From Hydractinia symbiolongicarpus (taxonomy: Eukaryota; Cnidaria; Hydrozoa; Anthoathecata; Hydractiniidae), in assembly GCF_029227915.1 (NCBI RefSeq), contig NC_079878.1:16306001-16370000 (forward strand): a DNA stretch of 64,000 nucleotides, written 5' to 3'. Under the pieces are notes generated by a model that made no database searches, had not been told where the DNA came from, and saw only the letters and a list, made by a program, of their open reading frames with translations. Both the position numbers and the translations under genes were made by a program. Of this stretch, positions 37,633-53,098 are shown piece by piece. Position 1 is the stretch's first letter. Every line of letters begins with the position of its first letter.

Positions 37633-40086
37633 ACTAGCCATAGTTACCACTAATGCGCCCCGAATTACTAATAACGATTTCAAACATTCAAATTTAGAAC
37701 GGGATTTAAAATTAAAATGGAAAATGGTGGACGTTTGAAATCTATAAAAACTGCAGTGTTAGAACTTATTATTTTCGTTATTTTCACATTTGGCTAAGGC
37801 TCTATCTATAAAGTTAGATCTTGATTAAATATATGTACACTTTAAACGCCTCTAGCCTTCTTGTTGTGTAATTTCACGTAATCATTGCTTTTGATTTTTG
37901 GTTAAAATTCGTTCAAAAGACTTACGCATACATTTTTGACTTATCAAATCTCCAAAAATTCTTGTGCTGTAATAACAAATTGTGTCTGAAAGCTATTCTG
38001 CTGAAACATTTTCCGCCAAATATGACGAATATGATAGAAATGCAGTACGGAATTGCATAGAGGCTTGTGAATAAGCTTATTGCCCAGGGGAAAATTTTTA
38101 AATAAGAAGCCCTGCGACTTGAAGATTTCCGTCATTAGCCTAAAAGATTCTGAAATTTGAAGTAGACTTTAAAACGGAGAACAATGGGGTATATAAATAC
38201 ATCATAAGTATCCTAATTCTCAATTATTATTGTAAATAACCAATAAATTCCTTAAAAATTTCTCTCGTTGAAGATTTTTCGAAAATGCTGATGGTGCATG
38301 GTTTCATAACAAATGATCTGAAAAAGAAAGTACATTTAAAATTGAGAAAGAAGAATACAATTTTACCAGAACTGAATTAATACTAGGTTGTTTAATTATT
38401 GTCTACTTATCTGATTTAAAGTTAGAATTTATTAAAAAGATACAAATCAATGCCATGTGATACACAAAAGGTATACTATATAAATAAAAATATATATATA
38501 AATTTAGTCAAGCTGGCTTTGATATCATTGTTAAACAAGTATAATATTAAGCAGGCGATACAAGATTTTCAAACCTGTGGACAATACAGGACTTATTTTG
38601 TTGAAATCGATTTATTGAATTTTACAAATTTGATTGTTTATTATCGAGGAAATTGATTGGTCATTGTTTTCGAATTGAATTGAACAAGTTGATACAAAAA
38701 AGGGTAGACACTCAATAAATTTGTCAGATTTGATAAATCAACAACATCATTTATAATTTCAAGAAAAAAACATAAAAAAGGGAAGAAAACAAAGAAACCT
38801 GTAACATACTGTGGGTAGCGTCTAGTTGTACTGCAAGGGCTAACTATGTTATGTTATTGGTTAATTTATCAGTTCAACTTGACTGTTCCGTGCAATGAAC
38901 AACAATATTTTTTCATGATTCAACAAATATCTTTTTATATATATTCATGCGGTCGGATTCGTGTCAACCAATCACGGGCAGCCATTATGAAATGGGGTAC
39001 AAATGCCGTAATTAATGTTTTTGTGGTCTTCATAATCTTCATAAATACAATACTGGATTTTTCAAGGAATTCTTTTTTTTTTAGTCAAATCTTTAATATG
39101 TTATAGATACTGCTTAATTTTTGCCATTTTGCGACATTTTAACGACGTTTTACTTGTAAATTCTGTTTAAGTAAGGTTGCTACTTTGAAGGTTTGACCGT
39201 GAAAAGTCCACTTTGTTCTCCATCGGATAGCAACGAAGGAGAACATTCTGACCGCAAGAATACATGATAGCAGCCTCACAAAGGTTCCTTTAGAAGTTAT
39301 TTTACTCACCCAAAACGCCTATACTTTTTACGGTGTATGTGGCTTATCAGCACCCTCGTTGATAAAATTACACAGGGCAGGATAAAAGTTTTTTGTTGCT
39401 TCTGAAAAAAGGGACTCTAATGAAAGCACTATTTTGTGCATTTCTAGCTTGATAGCTGTAGTACAAGTGAGAGTAGTTTTACGACTATTAACCTTATAAA
39501 ATGCAAGAATTTAAAAATAAGTATTTAGCTCCCTAGCTACATCATTAAAGCTATTACGACAAGCCAGACCATCGGGAAGGGAAGACCAACAAAATGCAAG
39601 CAGTTTTAGTCATGGCCATACACGGAATGTTCTGTTCTTGATTGACTTTAAATTGTGATGCATTTATAAATTGCGGCCTTTGGATCAACGCCATAAACCG
39701 TTCTGAGTTTAATTTCATATAAAATATAAGTAATCCTTCTACTTACTGTTAACAAGTTTCGAAACAACTTGGACAAAGAAAAACAAACCTTTTCTTGAAG
39801 ATAAATTCACGTGGGCTGCAGTGACATTTAAGCATATTAAACGAGACAATATTACAAAGCTTTAAATTAACATAACAAAAGAATCTCGATTAATATTTTT
39901 TATGGCAGTCAAATCTTCAGAGACAACAAAGAAACCGAGACAAGATAAGTTTTGCTCGATCAGTGTTATTTTTGTCTTGATGGTACCAAACACACAGGTT
40001 GTGTTATATCAAACCTAGGTTGGATGTTCGAGCCGAAGTTCCCCCGCGAAGTTGAGAGTAAGAAAAAAACTTCTCCCATACATAGA
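37633..40086 (+). repeat. array monomer 9 (2,454 bp)
   Basis: ~216-bp deletion type. Its end (CATAGAACTAG junction) recurs at the end of monomer 12, 7,685 bp further on. Confidence 0.9.
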
Positions 40087-42809
40087 ACTAGCCATAGTTA
40101 CCACTAATGCGCCCCGAATTACAAATAACGATTTCAAACATTCAAATTTAGAACGGGATTTAAAATTAAAATGGAAAATGGTGGACGTTTGAAATCTATA
40201 AAAACTGCAGTGTTAGAACTTATTATTTTCGTTATTTTCACATTTGGCTAAGGCTCTATCTATAAAGTTAGATCTTGATTAAATATATGTACACTTTAAA
40301 CGCCTCTAGCCTTCTTGTTGTGTAATTTCACGTAATCATTGCTTTTGATTTTTGGTTAAAATTCGTTCAAAAGACTTACGCATACATTTTTGACTTATCA
40401 AATCTCCAAAAATTCTTGTGCTGTAATAACAAATTGTGTCTGAAAGCTATTCTGCTGAAACATTTTCCGCCAAATATGACGAATATGATAGAAATGCAGT
40501 ACGGAATTGCATAGAGGCTTGTGAATAAGCTTATTGCCCAGGGGAAAATTTTTAAATAAAAAGCCCTGCGACTTGAAGATTTCCGTCATTAGCCTAAAAG
40601 ATTCTGAAATTTGAAGTAGACTTTAAAACGGAGAACAATGGGGTATATAAACACATCATAAGTATCCTAATTCTCAATTATTATTGTAATTAACGTAAAA
40701 TACAACTTGATAAATAAAAAATGAATTTTTTTTTTACATATATATAGTATATATTCTAAAACAATAGTTAAAACTTTAACTAGATTTTTTTATAACTGAT
40801 CTCGAAAATTCCAGGATGCAGGATTGCTATGTATGAACTTCATGATTCGAATATATATAATAACTTCTGAACAATTTCAATTTTAATGAATTATTACTGT
40901 GTTAAGTTACCAATAAAATCCTTAAAAAATTTCTCTCGTTGAAGATTTTTCGAAAATGCTGATGGTGCATGGTTTGATAACAAATGATCTGAAAAAGAAA
41001 GTATATTTAAAATTGAGAAAGAAGAATACAATTTTACCAGAACTGAATTAATACTAGGTTGTTTAATTATTGTCTACTTATCTGATTTAAAGTTAGAATT
41101 TATTAAAAAGATACAAATCAATGCCATGTGATACACAAAAGGTATACTATATAAATAAAAATATATATATAAATTTAGTCAAGCTGGCTTTGATATCATT
41201 GTTAAACAAGTATAATATTAAGCAGGCGATACAAGATTTTCAAACCTGTGGACAATACAGGACTTATTTTGTCGAAATCGATTTATTGAATTTTACAAAT
41301 TTGATTGTTTATTATCGAGGAAATTGATTGGTCATTGTTTTCGAATTGAATTCAACAAGTTGATACAAAAAAGAGTAGACACTCAATTAATAAATTTGTC
41401 AGATTTGATAAATCAACAACATCATTTATAATTTCAAGAAAAAACATGAAAAAGGGAAGAAAACAAAGAAACCTGTAACATACTGTGGGTAGCGTCTAGT
41501 TGTACTGCAAGGGCTAACTATGTTATGTTATTGGTTAATTTATCAGTTCAACTTGACTGTTCCGGGCAATGAACAACAATATTTTTTCATGATTCAACAA
41601 ATATCTTTTTATATATATTCTTGCGGTCTGATTCGTGTCAACCAATCACGGGCAGCCATTATGAAATGGGGTACAAATGCCGTAATTAATGTTTTTGTGG
41701 TGAAATCTTCATAAATACAATACTGGATTTTTCAAGGAATTCTTTTTTTTTTAGTCAAATCTTTAATATGTTTTAGATACTGCTTAATTTTTGCCATTTT
41801 GCGACATTTTAACGACGTTTTACTTGTAAATTCTGTTTAAGTAAGGTTACTACTTTGAAGGTTTGACCGTGAAAAGTCCACTTTGTTCTCCATCGGATAG
41901 CAACGAAGGAGAACATTCTGACCGCAAGAATACATGATAGCAGCCTCACAAAGGTTCCTTTAGAAGTTATTTTACTCACCCAAAACGCCTATACTTTTTA
42001 CTGTGTATGTGGCTTATCAGCACCCTCGTTGATAAAATTACACAGGGCAGGATAAAAGTTTTTTGTTGCTTCTGAAAAAAGGGACTCTAATGAAAGCACT
42101 ATTTTGTGCAGTTCTAGCTTGATAGCTGTAGTACAAGTGAGAGTAGTTTTACGACTATTAACTTATAAAATGCAAGAATTTAAAAATAAGTATTTAGCTC
42201 CCTAGCTACATCATTAAAGCTATTACGACAAGCCAGACCATCGGGAAGGGAAGACCAACAAAATGCAAGCAGTTTTAATCATGGCCATACACGGAATGTT
42301 CTGTTCTTGATTGACTTTAAATTGTGATGCATTTATAAATTGCGGCCTTTGGATCAACGCCATAAACCGTTCTGAGTTTAATTTCATATAAAATATAAGT
42401 AATCCTTCTACTTACTGTTAACAAGTTTCGAAACAACTTGGACAAAGAAAAACAAACCTTTTCTTGAAGATAAATTCACGTGGGCTGCAGTGACATTTAA
42501 GCATATTAAACGAGACAATATTACAAAGCTTTAAATTAACATAACAAAAGAATCTCGATTAATATTTTTAATGGCAGTCAAATCTTCAGAGACAACAAAG
42601 AAACCGAGACAAGATAAGTTTTGCTCGATCAGTGTTATTTTTGTCTTGATGGTACCAAACACACAGGTTGTGTTATATCAAACCTAGGTTGGATGTTCGA
42701 GCCGAAGTTCCCCAGCGAAGTTGAGAGTAAGAAAAAAACTTCTCCCATACATAAAACAAACACTATATACCCGCGGTCCACTAAATGTGCGCCCCTTCGG
42801 CGGGGCGCA
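40087..42809 (+). repeat. array monomer 10 (2,723 bp)
   Basis: Full-length type with private variants (AAAAAATGAATTT, TTTACTGTGTATG, CCCCAGCGAAG) shared with monomer 13; ends in a 54-bp minisatellite that monomer 13 lacks. Confidence 0.9.
42756..42809 (+). repeat. single 54-bp GC-rich minisatellite
   Basis: Junction of monomers 10 and 11; GGCGGGG hairpin type. Confidence 0.9.
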
Positions 42810-45317
42810 ACTAGCCATAGTTACCACTAATGCGCCCCGAATTACTAATAACGATTTCAAACATTCAAATTTAGAACGGGATTTAAAATTAAAATGGAAA
42901 ATGGTGGACGTTTGAAATCTATAAAAACTGCAGTGTTAGAACTTATTATTTTCGTTATTTTCACATTTGGCTAAGGCTCTATCTATAAAGTTAGATCTTG
43001 ATTAAATATATGTACACTTTAAACGCCTCTAGCCTTCTTGTTGTGTAATTTCACGTAATCATTGCTTTTGATTTTTGGTTAAAATTCGTTCAAAAGACTT
43101 ACGCATACATTTTTGACTTATCAAATCTCCAAAAATTCTTGTGCTGTAATAACAAATTGTGTCTGAAAGCTATTCTGCTGAAACATTTTCCGCCAAATAT
43201 GACGAATATGATAGAAATGCAGTACGGAATTGCATAGAGGCTTGTGAATAAGCTTATTGCCCAGGGGAAAATTTTTAAATAAGAAGCCCTGCGACTTGAA
43301 GATTTCCGTCATTAGCCTAAAAGATTCTGAAATTTGAAGTAGACTTTAAAACGGAGAACAATGGGGTATATAAATACATCATAAGTATCCTAATTCTCAA
43401 TTATTATTGTAAATAACCAATAAATTCCTTAAAAATTTCTCTCGTTGAAGATTTTTCGAAAATGCTGATGGTGCATGGTTTCATAACAAATGATCTGAAA
43501 AAGAAAGTACATTTAAAATTGAGAAAGAAGAATACAATTTTACCAGAACTGAATTAATACTAGGTTGTTTAATTATTGTCTACTTATCTGATTTAAAGTT
43601 AGAATTTATTAAAAAGATACAAATCAATGCCATGTGATACACAAAAGGTATACTATATAAATAAAAATATATATATAAATTTAGTCAAGCTGGCTTTGAT
43701 ATCATTGTTAAACAAGTATAATATTAAGCAGGCGATACAAGATTTTCAAACCTGTGGACAATACAGGACTTATTTTGTTGAAATCGATTTATTGAATTTT
43801 ACAAATTTGATTGTTTATTATCGAGGAAATTGATTGGTCATTGTTTTCGAATTGAATTGAACAAGTTGATACAAAAAAGGGTAGACACTCAATAAATTTG
43901 TCAGATTTGATAAATCAACAACATCATTTATAATTTCAAGAAAAAAACATAAAAAAGGGAAGAAAACAAAGAAACCTGTAACATACTGTGGGTAGCGTCT
44001 AGTTGTACTGCAAGGGCTAACTATGTTATGTTATTGGTTAATTTATCAGTTCAACTTGACTGTTCCGTGCAATGAACAACAATATTTTTTCATGATTCAA
44101 CAAATATCTTTTTATATATATTCATGCGGTCGGATTCGTGTCAACCAATCACGGGCAGCCATTATGAAATGGGGTACAAATGCCGTAATTAATGTTTTTG
44201 TGGTCTTCATAATCTTCATAAATACAATACTGGATTTTTCAAGGAATTCTTTTTTTTTTAGTCAAATCTTTAATATGTTATAGATACTGCTTAATTTTTG
44301 CCATTTTGCGACATTTTAACGACGTTTTACTTGTAAATTCTGTTTAAGTAAGGTTGCTACTTTGAAGGTTTGACCGTGAAAAGTCCACTTTGTTCTCCAT
44401 CGGATAGCAACGAAGGAGAACATTCTGACCGCAAGAATACATGATAGCAGCCTCACAAAGGTTCCTTTAGAAGTTATTTTACTCACCCAAAACGCCTATA
44501 CTTTTTACGGTGTATGTGGCTTATCAGCACCCTCGTTGATAAAATTACACAGGGCAGGATAAAAGTTTTTTGTTGCTTCTGAAAAAAGGGACTCTAATGA
44601 AAGCACTATTTTGTGCATTTCTAGCTTGATAGCTGTAGTACAAGTGAGAGTAGTTTTACGACTATTAACCTTATAAAATGCAAGAATTTAAAAATAAGTA
44701 TTTAGCTCCCTAGCTACATCATTAAAGCTATTACGACAAGCCAGACCATCGGGAAGGGAAGACCAACAAAATGCAAGCAGTTTTAGTCATGGCCATACAC
44801 GCAATGTTCTGTTCTTGATTGACTTTAAATTGTGATGCATTTATAAATTGCGGCCTTTGGATCAACGCCATAAACCGTTCTGAGTTTAATTTCATATAAA
44901 ATATAAGTAATCCTTCTACTTACTGTTAACAAGTTTCGAAACAACTTGGACAAAGAAAAACAAACCTTTTCTTGAAGATAAATTCACGTGGGCTGCAGTG
45001 ACATTTAAGCATATTAAACGAGACAATATTACAAAGCTTTAAATTAACATAACAAAAGAATCTCGATTAATATTTTTTATGGCAGTCAAATCTTCAGAGA
45101 CAACAAAGAAACCGAGACAAGATAAGTTTTGCTCGATCAGTGTTATTTTTGTCTTGATGGTACCAAACACACAGGTTGTGTTATATCAAACCTAGGTTGG
45201 ATGTTCGAGCCGAAGTTCCCCCGCGAAGTTGAGAGTAAGAAAAAAACTTCTCCCATACATAAAACAAACACTATATACCCGCGGTCCACTAAATGTGCGC
45301 CCCTTCGGCGGGGCGCA
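42810..45317 (+). repeat. array monomer 11 (2,508 bp)
   Basis: ~216-bp deletion type plus a terminal 54-bp minisatellite. Confidence 0.9.
45264..45317 (+). repeat. single 54-bp GC-rich minisatellite
   Basis: Junction of monomers 11 and 12; GGCGGGG hairpin type. Confidence 0.9.
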
Positions 45318-47771
45318 ACTAGCCATAGTTACCACTAATGCGCCCCGAATTACTAATAACGATTTCAAACATTCAAATTTAGAACGGGATTTAAAATTAA
45401 AATGGAAAATGGTGGACGTTTGAAATCTATAAAAACTGCAGTGTTAGAACTTATTATTTTCGTTATTTTCACATTTGGCTAAGGCTCTATCTATAAAGTT
45501 AGATCTTGATTAAATATATGTACACTTTAAACGCCTCTAGCCTTCTTGTTGTGTAATTTCACGTAATCATTGCTTTTGATTTTTGGTTAAAATTCGTTCA
45601 AAAGACTTACGCATACATTTTTGACTTATCAAATCTCCAAAAATTCTTGTGCTGTAATAACAAATTGTGTCTGAAAGCTATTCTGCTGAAACATTTTCCG
45701 CCAAATATGACGAATATGATAGAAATGCAGTACGGAATTGCATAGAGGCTTGTGAATAAGCTTATTGCCCAGGGGAAAATTTTTAAATAAGAAGCCCTGC
45801 GACTTGAAGATTTCCGTCATTAGCCTAAAAGATTCTGAAATTTGAAGTAGACTTTAAAACGGAGAACAATGGGGTATATAAATACATCATAAGTATCCTA
45901 ATTCTCAATTATTATTGTAAATAACCAATAAATTCCTTAAAAATTTCTCTCGTTGAAGATTTTTCGAAAATGCTGATGGTGCATGGTTTCATAACAAATG
46001 ATCTGAAAAAGAAAGTACATTTAAAATTGAGAAAGAAGAATACAATTTTACCAGAACTGAATTAATACTAGGTTGTTTAATTATTGTCTACTTATCTGAT
46101 TTAAAGTTAGAATTTATTAAAAAGATACAAATCAATGCCATGTGATACACAAAAGGTATACTATATAAATAAAAATATATATATAAATTTAGTCAAGCTG
46201 GCTTTGATATCATTGTTAAACAAGTATAATATTAAGCAGGCGATACAAGATTTTCAAACCTGTGGACAATACAGGACTTATTTTGTTGAAATCGATTTAT
46301 TGAATTTTACAAATTTGATTGTTTATTATCGAGGAAATTGATTGGTCATTGTTTTCGAATTGAATTGAACAAGTTGATACAAAAAAGGGTAGACACTCAA
46401 TAAATTTGTCAGATTTGATAAATCAACAACATCATTTATAATTTCAAGAAAAAAACATAAAAAAGGGAAGAAAACAAAGAAACCTGTAACATACTGTGGG
46501 TAGCGTCTAGTTGTACTGCAAGGGCTAACTATGTTATGTTATTGGTTAATTTATCAGTTCAACTTGACTGTTCCGTGCAATGAACAACAATATTTTTTCA
46601 TGATTCAACAAATATCTTTTTATATATATTCATGCGGTCGGATTCGTGTCAACCAATCACGGGCAGCCATTATGAAATGGGGTACAAATGCCGTAATTAA
46701 TGTTTTTGTGGTCTTCATAATCTTCATAAATACAATACTGGATTTTTCAAGGAATTCTTTTTTTTTTAGTCAAATCTTTAATATGTTATAGATACTGCTT
46801 AATTTTTGCCATTTTGCGACATTTTAACGACGTTTTACTTGTAAATTCTGTTTAAGTAAGGTTGCTACTTTGAAGGTTTGACCGTGAAAAGTCCACTTTG
46901 TTCTCCATCGGATAGCAACGAAGGAGAACATTCTGACCGCAAGAATACATGATAGCAGCCTCACAAAGGTTCCTTTAGAAGTTATTTTACTCACCCAAAA
47001 CGCCTATACTTTTTACGGTGTATGTGGCTTATCAGCACCCTCGTTGATAAAATTACACAGGGCAGGATAAAAGTTTTTTGTTGCTTCTGAAAAAAGGGAC
47101 TCTAATGAAAGCACTATTTTGTGCATTTCTAGCTTGATAGCTGTAGTACAAGTGAGAGTAGTTTTACGACTATTAACCTTATAAAATGCAAGAATTTAAA
47201 AATAAGTATTTAGCTCCCTAGCTACATCATTAAAGCTATTACGACAAGCCAGACCATCGGGAAGGGAAGACCAACAAAATGCAAGCAGTTTTAGTCATGG
47301 CCATACACGGAATGTTCTGTTCTTGATTGACTTTAAATTGTGATGCATTTATAAATTGCGGCCTTTGGATCAACGCCATAAACCGTTCTGAGTTTAATTT
47401 CATATAAAATATAAGTAATCCTTCTACTTACTGTTAACAAGTTTCGAAACAACTTGGACAAAGAAAAACAAACCTTTTCTTGAAGATAAATTCACGTGGG
47501 CTGCAGTGACATTTAAGCATATTAAACGAGACAATATTACAAAGCTTTAAATTAACATAACAAAAGAATCTCGATTAATATTTTTTATGGCAGTCAAATC
47601 TTCAGAGACAACAAAGAAACCGAGACAAGATAAGTTTTGCTCGATCAGTGTTATTTTTGTCTTGATGGTACCAAACACACAGGTTGTGTTATATCAAACC
47701 TAGGTTGGATGTTCGAGCCGAAGTTCCCCCGCGAAGTTGAGAGTAAGAAAAAAACTTCTCCCATACATAGA
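45318..47771 (+). repeat. array monomer 12 (2,454 bp)
   Basis: Copy of monomer 9 at +7,685, without a terminal minisatellite. Confidence 0.9.
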
Positions 47772-50440
47772 ACTAGCCATAGTTACCACTAATGCGCCCC
47801 GAATTACAAATAACGATTTCAAACATTCAAATTTAGAACGGGATTTAAAATTAAAATGGAAAATGGTGGACGTTTGAAATCTATAAAAACTGCAGTGTTA
47901 GAACTTATTATTTTCGTTATTTTCACATTTGGCTAAGGCTCTATCTATAAAGTTAGATCTTGATTAAATATATGTACACTTTAAACGCCTCTAGCCTTCT
48001 TGTTGTGTAATTTCACGTAATCATTGCTTTTGATTTTTGGTTAAAATTCGTTCAAAAGACTTACGCATACATTTTTGACTTATCAAATCTCCAAAAATTC
48101 TTGTGCTGTAATAACAAATTGTGTCTGAAAGCTATTCTGCTGAAACATTTTCCGCCAAATATGACGAATATGATAGAAATGCAGTACGGAATTGCATAGA
48201 GGCTTGTGAATAAGCTTATTGCCCAGGGGAAAATTTTTAAATAAAAAGCCCTGCGACTTGAAGATTTCCGTCATTAGCCTAAAAGATTCTGAAATTTGAA
48301 GTAGACTTTAAAACGGAGAACAATGGGGTATATAAACACATCATAAGTATCCTAATTCTCAATTATTATTGTAATTAACGTAAAATACAACTTGATAAAT
48401 AAAAAATGAATTTTTTTTTTACATATATATAGTATATATTCTAAAACAATAGTTAAAACTTTAACTAGATTTTTTTATAACTGATCTCGAAAATTCCAGG
48501 ATGCAGGATTGCTATGTATGAACTTCATGATTCGAATATATATAATAACTTCTGAACAATTTCAATTTTAATGAATTATTACTGTGTTAAGTTACCAATA
48601 AAATCCTTAAAAAATTTCTCTCGTTGAAGATTTTTCGAAAATGCTGATGGTGCATGGTTTGATAACAAATGATCTGAAAAAGAAAGTATATTTAAAATTG
48701 AGAAAGAAGAATACAATTTTACCAGAACTGAATTAATACTAGGTTGTTTAATTATTGTCTACTTATCTGATTTAAAGTTAGAATTTATTAAAAAGATACA
48801 AATCAATGCCATGTGATACACAAAAGGTATACTATATAAATAAAAATATATATATAAATTTAGTCAAGCTGGCTTTGATATCATTGTTAAACAAGTATAA
48901 TATTAAGCAGGCGATACAAGATTTTCAAACCTGTGGACAATACAGGACTTATTTTGTCGAAATCGATTTATTGAATTTTACAAATTTGATTGTTTATTAT
49001 CGAGGAAATTGATTGGTCATTGTTTTCGAATTGAATTCAACAAGTTGATACAAAAAAGAGTAGACACTCAATTAATAAATTTGTCAGATTTGATAAATCA
49101 ACAACATCATTTATAATTTCAAGAAAAAACATGAAAAAGGGAAGAAAACAAAGAAACCTGTAACATACTGTGGGTAGCGTCTAGTTGTACTGCAAGGGCT
49201 AACTATGTTATGTTATTGGTTAATTTATCAGTTCAACTTGACTGTTCCGGGCAATGAACAACAATATTTTTTCATGATTCAACAAATATCTTTTTATATA
49301 TATTCTTGCGGTCTGATTCGTGTCAACCAATCACGGGCAGCCATTATGAAATGGGGTACAAATGCCGTAATTAATGTTTTTGTGGTGAAATCTTCATAAA
49401 TACAATACTGGATTTTTCAAGGAATTCTTTTTTTTTTAGTCAAATCTTTAATATGTTTTAGATACTGCTTAATTTTTGCCATTTTGCGACATTTTAACGA
49501 CGTTTTACTTGTAAATTCTGTTTAAGTAAGGTTACTACTTTGAAGGTTTGACCGTGAAAAGTCCACTTTGTTCTCCATCGGATAGCAACGAAGGAGAACA
49601 TTCTGACCGCAAGAATACATGATAGCAGCCTCACAAAGGTTCCTTTAGAAGTTATTTTACTCACCCAAAACGCCTATACTTTTTACTGTGTATGTGGCTT
49701 ATCAGCACCCTCGTTGATAAAATTACACAGGGCAGGATAAAAGTTTTTTGTTGCTTCTGAAAAAAGGGACTCTAATGAAAGCACTATTTTGTGCAGTTCT
49801 AGCTTGATAGCTGTAGTACAAGTGAGAGTAGTTTTACGACTATTAACTTATAAAATGCAAGAATTTAAAAATAAGTATTTAGCTCCCTAGCTACATCATT
49901 AAAGCTATTACGACAAGCCAGACCATCGGGAAGGGAAGACCAACAAAATGCAAGCAGTTTTAATCATGGCCATACACGGAATGTTCTGTTCTTGATTGAC
50001 TTTAAATTGTGATGCATTTATAAATTGCGGCCTTTGGATCAACGCCATAAACCGTTCTGAGTTTAATTTCATATAAAATATAAGTAATCCTTCTACTTAC
50101 TGTTAACAAGTTTCGAAACAACTTGGACAAAGAAAAACAAACCTTTTCTTGAAGATAAATTCACGTGGGCTGCAGTGACATTTAAGCATATTAAACGAGA
50201 CAATATTACAAAGCTTTAAATTAACATAACAAAAGAATCTCGATTAATATTTTTAATGGCAGTCAAATCTTCAGAGACAACAAAGAAACCGAGACAAGAT
50301 AAGTTTTGCTCGATCAGTGTTATTTTTGTCTTGATGGTACCAAACACACAGGTTGTGTTATATCAAACCTAGGTTGGATGTTCGAGCCGAAGTTCCCCAG
50401 CGAAGTTGAGAGTAAGAAAAAAACTTCTCCCATACATAAA
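47772..50440 (+). repeat. array monomer 13 (2,669 bp)
   Basis: Copy of monomer 10 at +7,685 but lacking exactly the 54-bp minisatellite at its end. Confidence 0.9.
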
Positions 50441-53098
50441 ACTAGCCATAGTTACCACTAATGCGCCCCGAATTACTAATAACGATTTCAAACATTCAAA
50501 TTTAGAACGGGATTTAAAATTAAAATGGAAAATGGTGGACGTTTGAAATCTATAAAAACTGCAGTGTTAGAACTTATTATTTTCGTTATTTTCACATTTG
50601 GCTAAGGCTCTATCTATAAAGTTAGATCTTGATTAAATATATGTACACTTTAAACGCCTCTAGCCTTCTTGTTGTGTAATTTCACGTAATCATTGCTTTT
50701 GATTTTTGGTTAAAATTCGTTCAAAAGACTTACGCATACATTTTTGACTTATCAAATCTCCAAAAATTCTTGTGCTGTAATAACAAATTGTGTCTGAAAG
50801 CTATTCTGCTGAAACATTTTCCGCCAAATATGACGAATATGATAGAAATGCAGTACGGAATTGCATAGAGGCTTGTGAATAAGCTTATTGCCCAGGGGAA
50901 AATTTTTAAATAAGAAGCCCTGCGACTTGAAGATTTCCGTCATTAGCCTAAAAGATTCTGAAATTTGAAGTAGACTTTAAAACGGAGAACAATGGGGTAT
51001 ATAAACACATCATAAGTATCCTAATTCTCAATTATTATTGCGTAAAATACAACTTGATAAATAAAAAATAATTTTTTTTTTACATATATATAGTATATAT
51101 TCTAAAACAATAGTTAAAACTTTAACTGGATTTTTTTATAACTGATCTCGAAAATTCCAGGATGCAGGATTGCTATGTATGAACTTCACGATTCGAATAT
51201 ATATAATAACTTCTGAACAATTTCAATTTCAATGAATTATTACTCTGTTAAGTTACCAATAAAATCCTTAAAAATTTCTCTCGTTGAAGATTTTTCGAAA
51301 CTGCTGATGGTGCATGGTTTCATAACAAATGATCTGAAAAAGAAAGTATATTTAAAATTGAGAAAGAAGAATACAATTTTACCAGAACTGAATTAATACT
51401 AGGTTGTTTAATTATTGTCTACTTATCTGATTTAAAGTTAGAATTTATTAAAAAGATACAAATCAATGCCATGTGATACACAAAAGGTATACTATATAAA
51501 TAAAAATATATATATAAATTTAGTCAAGCTGGCTTTGATATCATTGTTAAACAAGTATAATATTAAGCAGGCGATACAAGATTTTCAAACCTGTGGACAA
51601 TACAGGACTTATTTTGTTGAAATCGATTTATTGAATTTTACAAATTTGATTGTTTATTATCAAGGAAATTGATTGGTCATTGTTTTCGAATTGAATTGAA
51701 CAAGTTGATACAAAAAAGGGTAGACACTCAATTAATAAATTTGTCAGATTTGATAAATCAACAACATCATTTATAATTTCAAGAAAAAACATAAAAAAGG
51801 GAAGAAAACAAAGAAACCTGTAACATACTGCGGGTAGCGTCTAGTTGTACTGCAAGGGCTAACTATGTTATGTTATTAGTTAATTTATCAGTTCAACTTG
51901 ACTGTTCCGTGCAATGAACAACAATATTTTTTCATGATTCAACAAATATCTTTTTATATATATTCTTGCGGTCGGATTCGTGTCAACCAATCACGGGCAG
52001 CCATTATGAAATGGGGTACAAATGCCGTAATTAATGTTTTTGTGGTGAAATCTTCATAAATACAATACTGGATTTTTCAAGGAATTCTTTTTTTTTTAGT
52101 CGAATCTTTAATATGTTTTAGATACTGCTTAATTTTTGCCATTTTGCGACATTTTAACGACGTTTTACTTGTAAATTCTGTTTAAGTAAGGTTGCTACTT
52201 TGAAGGTTTGACCGTGAAAAGTCCACTTTGTTCTCCATCGGATAGCAACGAAGGAGAACATTCTGACCGCAAGAATACATGATAGCAGCCTCACAAAGGT
52301 TCCTTTAGAAGTTATTTTACTCACCCAAAACGCCTATACTTTTTACGGTGTATGTGGCTTATCAGCACCCTCGTTGATAAAATTACACAGGGCAGGATAA
52401 AAGTTTTTTGTTGCTTCTGAAAAAAGGGACTCTAATGAAAGCACTATTTTGTGCAGTTCTAGCTTGATAGCTGTAGTACAAGTGAGAGTAGTTTTACGAC
52501 TATTAACTTATAAAATGCAAGAATTTAAAAATAAATATTTAGCTCCCTAGCTACATCATTAAAGCTATTACGACAAGCCAGACCATCGGGAAGGGAAGAC
52601 CAACAAAATGCAAGCAGTTTTAGTCATGGCCATACACGGAATGTTCTGTTCTTGATTGACTTTAAATTGTGATGCATTTATAAATTGCGGCCTTTGGATC
52701 AACGCCATAAACCGTTCTGAGTTTAATTTCATATAAAATATAGGTAATCCTTCTACTTACTGTTAACAAGTTTCGAAACAACTTGGACAAAGAAAAACAA
52801 ACCTTTTCTTGAAGATAAATTCACGTGGGCTGCAGTGACATTTAAGCATATTAAACGAGACAATATTACAAAGCTTTAAATTAACATAACAAAAGAATCT
52901 CGATTAATATTTTTTATGGCAGTCAAATCTTCAGAGACAACAAAGAAACCGAGACAAGATAAGTTTTGCTCGATCAGTGTTATTTTTGTCTTGATGGTAC
53001 CAAACACACAGGTTGTGTTATATCAAACCTAGGTTGGATGTTCGAGCCGAAGTTCCCCCGCGAAGTAAAGAGTGGAAAATTTTTTTGCCATACACAAC
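50441..53098 (+). repeat. array monomer 14 (right-most)
   Basis: Its middle resembles monomer 3 (ATTATTGCGTAAAATAC and CGAAACTGCTGATGG variants). Its right flank resembles monomer 2 and leads into the five-copy minisatellite. Confidence 0.9.

Larger units (their letters stand above)
14723..53098 (+). repeat. tandem array of 14 monomers (~2.45-2.74 kb each)
   Basis: Fourteen head-to-tail copies, phased here on the motif ACTAGCCATAGTTACC, fill 38 kb. Typical lengths are 2,454-2,726 bp; monomer 3 is longer because of a 2-kb insertion. Differences are mainly a few indels: an ~89-bp deletion after ATGTACACTT (monomers 4, 5, 7, 8), a ~216-bp deletion (6, 9, 11, 12), a 17-bp insertion (2, 4, 7) and presence or absence of a terminal 54-bp minisatellite. 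Monomers 4-6 and 7-9 form two near-identical 7,685-bp blocks; monomers 9-10 and 12-13 are also offset by exactly 7,685 bp. No rRNA, histone or recognisable snRNA gene was found in the unit. It behaves like a macrosatellite grown by unequal exchange. Confidence 0.95.
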